Of a stretch of 10,588 bases of DNA, positions 6,691 through 10,588 are shown one piece after another. Both the position numbers and the translations under genes were made by a program. Numbering within the stretch: the stretch's first letter is position 1; every line of letters starts with the position of its first letter. Source of the stretch: Burkholderiales bacterium (GTDB taxonomy: Bacteria; Pseudomonadota; Gammaproteobacteria; Burkholderiales; Burkholderiaceae_D); the NCBI GenBank assembly GCA_005800405.1, contig SYFN01000150.1, positions 1-10,588 on the forward strand, in the 5' to 3' direction. A model generated the notes under the pieces. It saw only the letters and a program-made list of their open reading frames with translations. It had not been told where the DNA came from and made no database searches.

Positions 6691-8241
6691 TTATCGATTC
6701 GCCGGCTGCAGCTCAAGCTGCAAAGGTTTCACTGGGCGTAGCCAGGAGTCCGACGGTATGCCGTCCTTGCGCAGGAAGCTTCTGGTCTCCTTCTTGTTTT
6801 CAAACGGCCCTGAAATCAATATGTAACGAACGCCTTTCTTCGGAGATTTGACCGCAGCAATCTTGGCACCCGCCAGCGCACGATAAGCCGCACGCAATTC
6901 CTGCGCCTCGGCCATCGATTTCACCGCCACATGTTGCACGAAAAAGCTCCCGCTCGGCGCCTGACGAATCATCTGGTCAACCCCTCGCTCCGAGCGTGGT
7001 GCCAGCGGATCTTCCGCAGCTGCCTTGTTCGTCGGAGCGTCAGTTGCTTTGGCGACGCTGGCAGCGGGTTCGGCTGACTTGCCTTTCTCCACGGGTTTCG
7101 CAGGCACAGGGTCGGTCGATGCGATGGCGTCCGCTGCCGGGGGGACTTTTGCCGCGGCGGTTTCACTCCTGTTAGTCGATGAATCGGCGGCAGGCGCAGG
7201 AACTGAAGTCCCCGCGCTGGCTGCGGGCGGCGATTCTGGCTTGGGCTCTGGCTTGACCTCGGTCTGGGCAGTGGCTGGCTCGCTTGCTACTTGCGCCACC
7301 ATCGTCATCATCCAGGACGGCAGGTTTTGCTTGAGGGTTGGCGAGTTTGCCAGCATGGGGGCGAGTCGCTGCGGGAACAGAAGCGCAATCGTGCCGGCTG
7401 CAACGGCAAACAGCAGCGCCAAGGCCATGATCCAGCCAAACACCGTTTTGAGCAGGGGGCGCTTCGGGGGCTCCGAGAAAACCGATGCCGGCTCGAGGTC
7501 CTCGGGGACGTCATCGCTCACACTTCTCGCCGGCTGCGAACTTTGGGCGGGCAGACTTTTTCGGGTTTTTGCCTCGGATAGCTGGCGCTCGAAGCTGCCC
7601 GGCTCGTCAACTGTCTGCGGAATTTTGACCTCGGCAAAGCCGGTCGCGGCCAATACTTTTTTGACTTCGACTTCAAAGCCCATGGCGCGCGCTACCTTGA
7701 GCAGGGATTCGCCTTCGGCACGCGTGGGTTGCTCCAATGGCCAACGCAGCAGGCGTTGACCGAAATTGTCCAGACTTTTTTCGTGTTGTGCTGTGCCGGT
7801 TCGATCCATCAGCAGTATCAGAGAGACATTCGCGCCGGGGAAGTCTTGAACGAGTCGTGCCGGCAGCTGCAGGTCGCGGGCGTTGATGGCTTTGGCATCA
7901 TGGGCGATCAGCACGCGGCGTGGAGCGGGCGAGTTCGCGCCATTGCGCGCATCTTCCAAAGAGAGTCCGCCGAGTATCTGGTTGTACCGGTCGAGCAGTG
8001 CTTCGGTGTTCTGGGGCAGGAAGACCTCGATCTGCAAATCAGGCATCCTGCGCAGTTTATTAATGACGATACGACCGTAGTGATCAAGAACACCATCGTG
8101 GGGGCTCGATAGCGAGAGCGACAGGCTTTGCTGCCGCACCGCCTGCATCACATAGTCGAAACGGCGGCGATCCGCGGTGCGAAGGAAGATGCCTTCGCTG
8201 CCGACAGTGTCGTTGCTCACCTCGTGCTCGGTATCGATCAT
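6691..8241 (-). CDS. SPOR-domain membrane protein with degenerate ExeA/DamX-like ATPase domain
   Basis: This 516-residue protein has three parts. Residues about 15-200 read like an AAA+ domain of the ExeA/DamX kind: RRVLIAHDAKAI (108-119) sits where Walker B would be, FPGANVSLILLMD (134-146) resembles the sensor strand, and LRWPLEQPTRAEGESLL the following segment. The expected GxxxxGKT Walker A loop is absent (LSLSSPHDGVLDHYG instead) and the Walker B glutamate is missing, so ATP hydrolysis is unlikely. One membrane helix follows (265-289), then a long Pro/Ala/Lys-rich linker (320-425). A C-terminal SPOR domain (about 430-505; FFVQHVAVKSMAEAQELRAAY, YILISGPFENKKETRSFL) binds peptidoglycan lacking stem peptides, often at septa, in known members. 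The N terminus should be cytoplasmic and SPOR periplasmic. The start overlaps the flhB stop by 4 bp and has AGAGG upstream. A DamX-like protein is the best description; a role in placing or anchoring the flagellum in the wall is inferred from the operon. Confidence 0.8.
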   Translation of the reverse strand: MIDTEHEVSNDTVGSEGIFLRTADRRRFDYVMQAVRQQSLSLSLSSPHDGVLDHYGRIVINKLRRMPDLQIEVFLPQNTEALLDRYNQILGGLSLEDARNGANSPAPRRVLIAHDAKAINARDLQLPARLVQDFPGANVSLILLMDRTGTAQHEKSLDNFGQRLLRWPLEQPTRAEGESLLKVARAMGFEVEVKKVLAATGFAEVKIPQTVDEPGSFERQLSEAKTRKSLPAQSSQPARSVSDDVPEDLEPASVFSEPPKRPLLKTVFGWIMALALLFAVAAGTIALLFPQRLAPMLANSPTLKQNLPSWMMTMVAQVASEPATAQTEVKPEPKPESPPAASAGTSVPAPAADSSTNRSETAAAKVPPAADAIASTDPVPAKPVEKGKSAEPAASVAKATDAPTNKAAAEDPLAPRSERGVDQMIRQAPSGSFFVQHVAVKSMAEAQELRAAYRALAGAKIAAVKSPKKGVRYILISGPFENKKETRSFLRKDGIPSDSWLRPVKPLQLELQPANR

Positions 8242-9398
8242 GATGTCGCCTCTTCAGTTTCCAGCTTGCCGTTTGCGTCGAACTGCATGTTGGGCGGTAC
8301 CTTGGGTTGCGGACGCTGCACGGGCGGTGCACCCGGCCGCACAATGGCAAGGTTGAATATATACGCAATGACTTGCGCGACCGCATAGTACAGGTCCTCG
8401 GGCACCGGACGCTCGACATCCGTTGTGAAGTAGAGTGCACGCGCCAGTGGCGGTGCCTGGAAAATTTCGATACCGTGCTTTTCTGCTTCTTCCCGGATGC
8501 GCGCTGCGACCGCATCCGCGCCCTTGGCCAGCAGTATCGGTGCACTGTCGCCGTTCGGATCATAGGACAGTGCAACAGCGAAGTGTTCCGGGTTGGTGAT
8601 GACGACATCAGCATCCTTGACGCGATCAATCATGCGCGCATTGGACATCTCGCGCTGGCGGCGACGAATTTGCGCCTTGACCTCGGGACGTCCCTCCATG
8701 TCCTTCATCTCGTCCTTGACTTCCTGCTTGGTCATGCGCATTTGCTTCATGTGCTGCCATTTCTGGAAGGGCACATCAATCAGCGCGATCACGATCAGTG
8801 AGCAGGCCATGATCAGCGCCGACTTGGCCAGCATTTCACCGGCGACTTTCATGCCGGGTTCAAAGGCCATCTTGCCCAGCGCGTCGAGGGTGGCGATATT
8901 GTCTGCCAGTACCCAGATGACGACGCCCGTCACCAAAAAGAATTTCAGCAAGGCCTTGCCCAGTTCGACCATCGCCTTGGTACCGAACATACGCTGGATG
9001 CCAATGAGCGGATTGAGCTTGGATGCTTTTGGTGCAACAGCCTTGAGTGAAAAAAGATAACCGCCGGTAGCGCCAGATGCCGCAATCGCTACTGCGGCTG
9101 TCAACAGGAGCAATGGGGCGATCAGGATGAAGCTCTCGAAAATCTTGTGCGCGAAAATCGCAGGTAACAGATTGGGCGAGTGCACGATCTTGCGATCAAA
9201 GTTTAAACCGGACTCAAAAGCCTCAGCCAGTTTGGAGACCAGCACGCCGCCGGTGAGAAACAGAAAACCAAGCACCGCGATCGTCACCGCTGCTGCGGGC
9301 AGTTCGGTAGAGCGCGCAACCTGGCCTTCCTCGCGGGCCTTCGACAGGCGCCGCGAGGTAGGTTCTTCGGTTTTTTCTTCTGAGCTGGACTCTGCCAT
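8238..9398 (-). CDS. flhB: Flagellar type III export switch protein FlhB
   Basis: FlhB sits in the inner membrane at the export gate and switches secretion from rod/hook to filament substrates by self-cleavage in its cytoplasmic domain. The 386 residues begin with the usual charged opening (EEKTEEPTSRRLSKAREEGQVARS) and show four membrane segments (about 32-56, 86-110, 146-168, 188-210). The conserved linker (QEVKDEMKDMEGRPEVKAQIRRRQREM) leads into the cytoplasmic domain. The cleavage site is NPEH at 269-272, the same numbering as NPTH in Salmonella FlhB, with glutamate for threonine, a common variant. The C terminus carries a Pro-rich extension (about 352-386, PPVQRPQPKVPP) beyond the conserved core. 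It lies 1 bp after fliR and overlaps the SPOR gene at its stop. flhA, often the next gene, is not here. Confidence 0.96.
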   Translation of the reverse strand: MAESSSEEKTEEPTSRRLSKAREEGQVARSTELPAAAVTIAVLGFLFLTGGVLVSKLAEAFESGLNFDRKIVHSPNLLPAIFAHKIFESFILIAPLLLLTAAVAIAASGATGGYLFSLKAVAPKASKLNPLIGIQRMFGTKAMVELGKALLKFFLVTGVVIWVLADNIATLDALGKMAFEPGMKVAGEMLAKSALIMACSLIVIALIDVPFQKWQHMKQMRMTKQEVKDEMKDMEGRPEVKAQIRRRQREMSNARMIDRVKDADVVITNPEHFAVALSYDPNGDSAPILLAKGADAVAARIREEAEKHGIEIFQAPPLARALYFTTDVERPVPEDLYYAVAQVIAYIFNLAIVRPGAPPVQRPQPKVPPNMQFDANGKLETEEATS

Positions 9399-9399
9399 A

Positions 9400-10173
9400 T
9401 CAGTTCACCAGTCCGACGAGATCGCGCGCGTGCAGGAAGGCCTGTGTCCACAGCCAGCGCATGCGGCCGATAATGCTCTCGAGCGCGATAATGAGAATGA
9501 TAAAACCGGCTGCGATCGATGCGGGAAAGCCGACGGAAAAAATATTGAGACTAGGCGCCGCGCGCGTGACGATGCCAAGGCCGATGTTAATGAACAGCAG
9601 CGAGATCATCACTGGCAGTGAAATCAGTACGCCACCCAAAAAGATCATGGAGCTCCAGGCAACCACTTTGCCGAAAGTGGCCTGATTCAGGATGGATTGA
9701 CCAATCGGCAGGGCAGTGAAGCTATCAATGATCATCGAAATCATGATCACATGGCCGCCGAATCCAAGAAAAATCATCGTCGACAGAATGACCAGAAACT
9801 GAGAGATGACTGGCACGTTACCGACGTTCGGATCGACCATGCTGGCCATTGACAAGCCCATGGAGCCCGCAATCGCCTGACCGCCCACCACGATCGAACC
9901 GATGGCTACTTGCAGCATCAGGCCCATCATCGCACCGATGAAAAGCTGATTAACGATCTGGATAAAACCGATCGCGCTGATGGGATCGAGCACTGGCCAA
10001 TCGACCATGGGGTAGATGAAAAAAGTCAGCACAACCGCGAGCATGATGCGGATGGGGAGTGTGAGTGCGTCCAGCGAAAAGATGGGTGCGGTGAGCAGCA
10101 TGGCCGAGATGCGCAGCATCGGCCAGAGAAAAGTGTAGAAGCGCTCGACGATATCCGCGGCAAGGAGTGTCAT
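9400..10173 (-). CDS. fliR: Flagellar type III export gate protein FliR
   Basis: FliR joins FliP and FliQ in the helical export gate at the centre of the flagellar basal body. The 257 residues are close to the usual length (about 260) and are hydrophobic throughout. Family features visible are FLWPMLRISAMLLTAPIF at the start, the GQAIAGSMGLSMASMVDP segment (about 98-115), and the end segment SLNIFSVGFPASIAAGFIILI. The ATG at 10173 gives the expected N terminus, although the Shine-Dalgarno is weak. It begins 24 bp after fliQ and ends 1 bp before flhB, so it should be translated from the same message. Confidence 0.96.
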   Translation of the reverse strand: MTLLAADIVERFYTFLWPMLRISAMLLTAPIFSLDALTLPIRIMLAVVLTFFIYPMVDWPVLDPISAIGFIQIVNQLFIGAMMGLMLQVAIGSIVVGGQAIAGSMGLSMASMVDPNVGNVPVISQFLVILSTMIFLGFGGHVIMISMIIDSFTALPIGQSILNQATFGKVVAWSSMIFLGGVLISLPVMISLLFINIGLGIVTRAAPSLNIFSVGFPASIAAGFIILIIALESIIGRMRWLWTQAFLHARDLVGLVN

Positions 10174-10197
10174 AGCATCGTTCGAGCGCTGGCCCGG

Positions 10198-10467
10198 TCA
10201 GGAAAACAGGGCGGGAATGCGCTTGTAAATATCGCGGGTGTAGTCCACCAGCATGCTGAGCTGCCAGCCGCCAAACAGGGCCAGCGCGACACCCATGGTG
10301 ATCAGTTTCGGAATGAAAGAAAGCGTCATTTCATTGATTGAGGTCGCTGCCTGAATCACACCAATGAACAGGCCGATACCCAGCGCCACCACCAGCAAAG
10401 GCGAAGCGATGATCATGACGGCCCAGAGAGCACCACGACCCAGATCAACGACGGTAGCGATTTCCAT
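10198..10467 (-). CDS. fliQ: Flagellar type III export gate protein FliQ
   Basis: FliQ is a small two-helix membrane protein, here 89 residues, which is the standard length. Its first helix (about 14-38, WAVMIIASPLLVVALGIGLFIGVIQAAT) and second helix (about 50-73) flank the conserved INEMTLSFIPKLI motif. It forms the outer helices of the export gate with FliP and FliR. AGGA (10477-10474) lies 6 bases before the ATG, within the 18-bp gap after fliP. The gene order fliP-fliQ-fliR-flhB is conserved in many proteobacteria. Confidence 0.97.
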   Translation of the reverse strand: MEIATVVDLGRGALWAVMIIASPLLVVALGIGLFIGVIQAATSINEMTLSFIPKLITMGVALALFGGWQLSMLVDYTRDIYKRIPALFS

Positions 10468-10473
10468 TTTTTA

Positions 10474-10477
10474 TCCT
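10474..10477 (-). promoter_or_regulatory. Shine-Dalgarno AGGA of fliQ
   Basis: AAAGGATAAAAAATG on the - strand is the clearest ribosome site in the export-gate operon. It shows that fliQ is initiated independently of fliP termination. Confidence 0.65.
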
Positions 10478-10485
10478 TTAAAGAC

Positions 10486-10588
10486 TCAGGGCATCGCGAA
10501 GCTCGACGCGAGCGAGCCCATCAGCATGCTCCAGCCATCGACCAACACGAACAACATCAGTTTGAAGGGCATGGAGATCATCATCGGC
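10486..10588 (-). CDS. fliP: Flagellar type III export gate protein FliP, C-terminal end only
   Basis: Only the last 33 codons and the TGA (10488-10486) are in the window; the rest lies beyond the right edge. The visible residues, [19 protein letters not shown] followed by [14 protein letters not shown], match the FliP C terminus, where the [13 protein letters not shown] segment is a family hallmark. FliP is the main subunit of the export gate. No start or signal peptide can be judged here. Confidence 0.93.
   Translation of the reverse strand, partial: PMMISMPFKLMLFVLVDGWSMLMGSLASSFAMP

Noticed and set aside
7025..7759. + strand frame of 244 codons opposite the SPOR gene
   Set aside because: It is antisense to the linker, membrane helix and ATPase-like region; low-complexity Ala/Ser/Gly product and high GC explain the open frame.

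Overview
The window is a flagellar gene cluster from a proteobacterium. It is most likely a gammaproteobacterium with polar-type flagella: the first gene is a FlrA/FleQ-type sigma-54 activator rather than an FlhDC system, the stator pair is MotA/MotB of the PomA/PomB-like kind, and the fliP-fliQ-fliR-flhB order is the usual export-gate order. Most coding sequence looks about 55-60% GC by eye. I cannot name the genus.

Layout. On the + strand are the 3' part of the flrA/fleQ-like activator (1-986), then motA (1037-1825) and motB (1822-2841), the last two overlapping by 4 bp. Everything after that is on the - strand. Reading from the right edge in the direction of transcription: the end of fliP (10588-10486), fliQ (10467-10198), fliR (10173-9400), flhB (9398-8238), a membrane protein with a degenerate ExeA/DamX-like ATPase domain and a SPOR domain (8241-6691), a soluble protein with eight GPSDxRAxxDxxG repeats (6660-5821), and a one-pass membrane coiled-coil protein with an arginine/glutamate hexad helix (5824-4451). 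Gaps are 30 bp or less, with two 4-bp overlaps, so these genes look like one operon. A 186-bp spacer with three perfect inverted repeats follows. Last comes a separate gene (4264-2876), broken by one in-frame TAA at 3319-3317 and partly AT-rich, which meets motB tail to tail.

How the genes fit together. FliP, FliQ, FliR and FlhB form the inner-membrane gate and substrate switch of the flagellar type III secretion apparatus. MotA and MotB are the stator that drives rotation. The activator would switch on sigma-54 promoters of flagellar genes. The unusual part is what follows flhB. Many polar-flagellate gammaproteobacteria have flhA-flhF-flhG there; here there are three uncommon proteins (SPOR/degenerate ATPase, acidic repeat, coiled-coil scaffold), then a candidate secreted or surface protein with helical ends and a beta-rich middle. 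My best candidate for something undescribed is that this is an envelope-scaffold and substrate module attached to a flagellar export gate. Co-orientation and translational overlap are directly visible; the shared function is inference.
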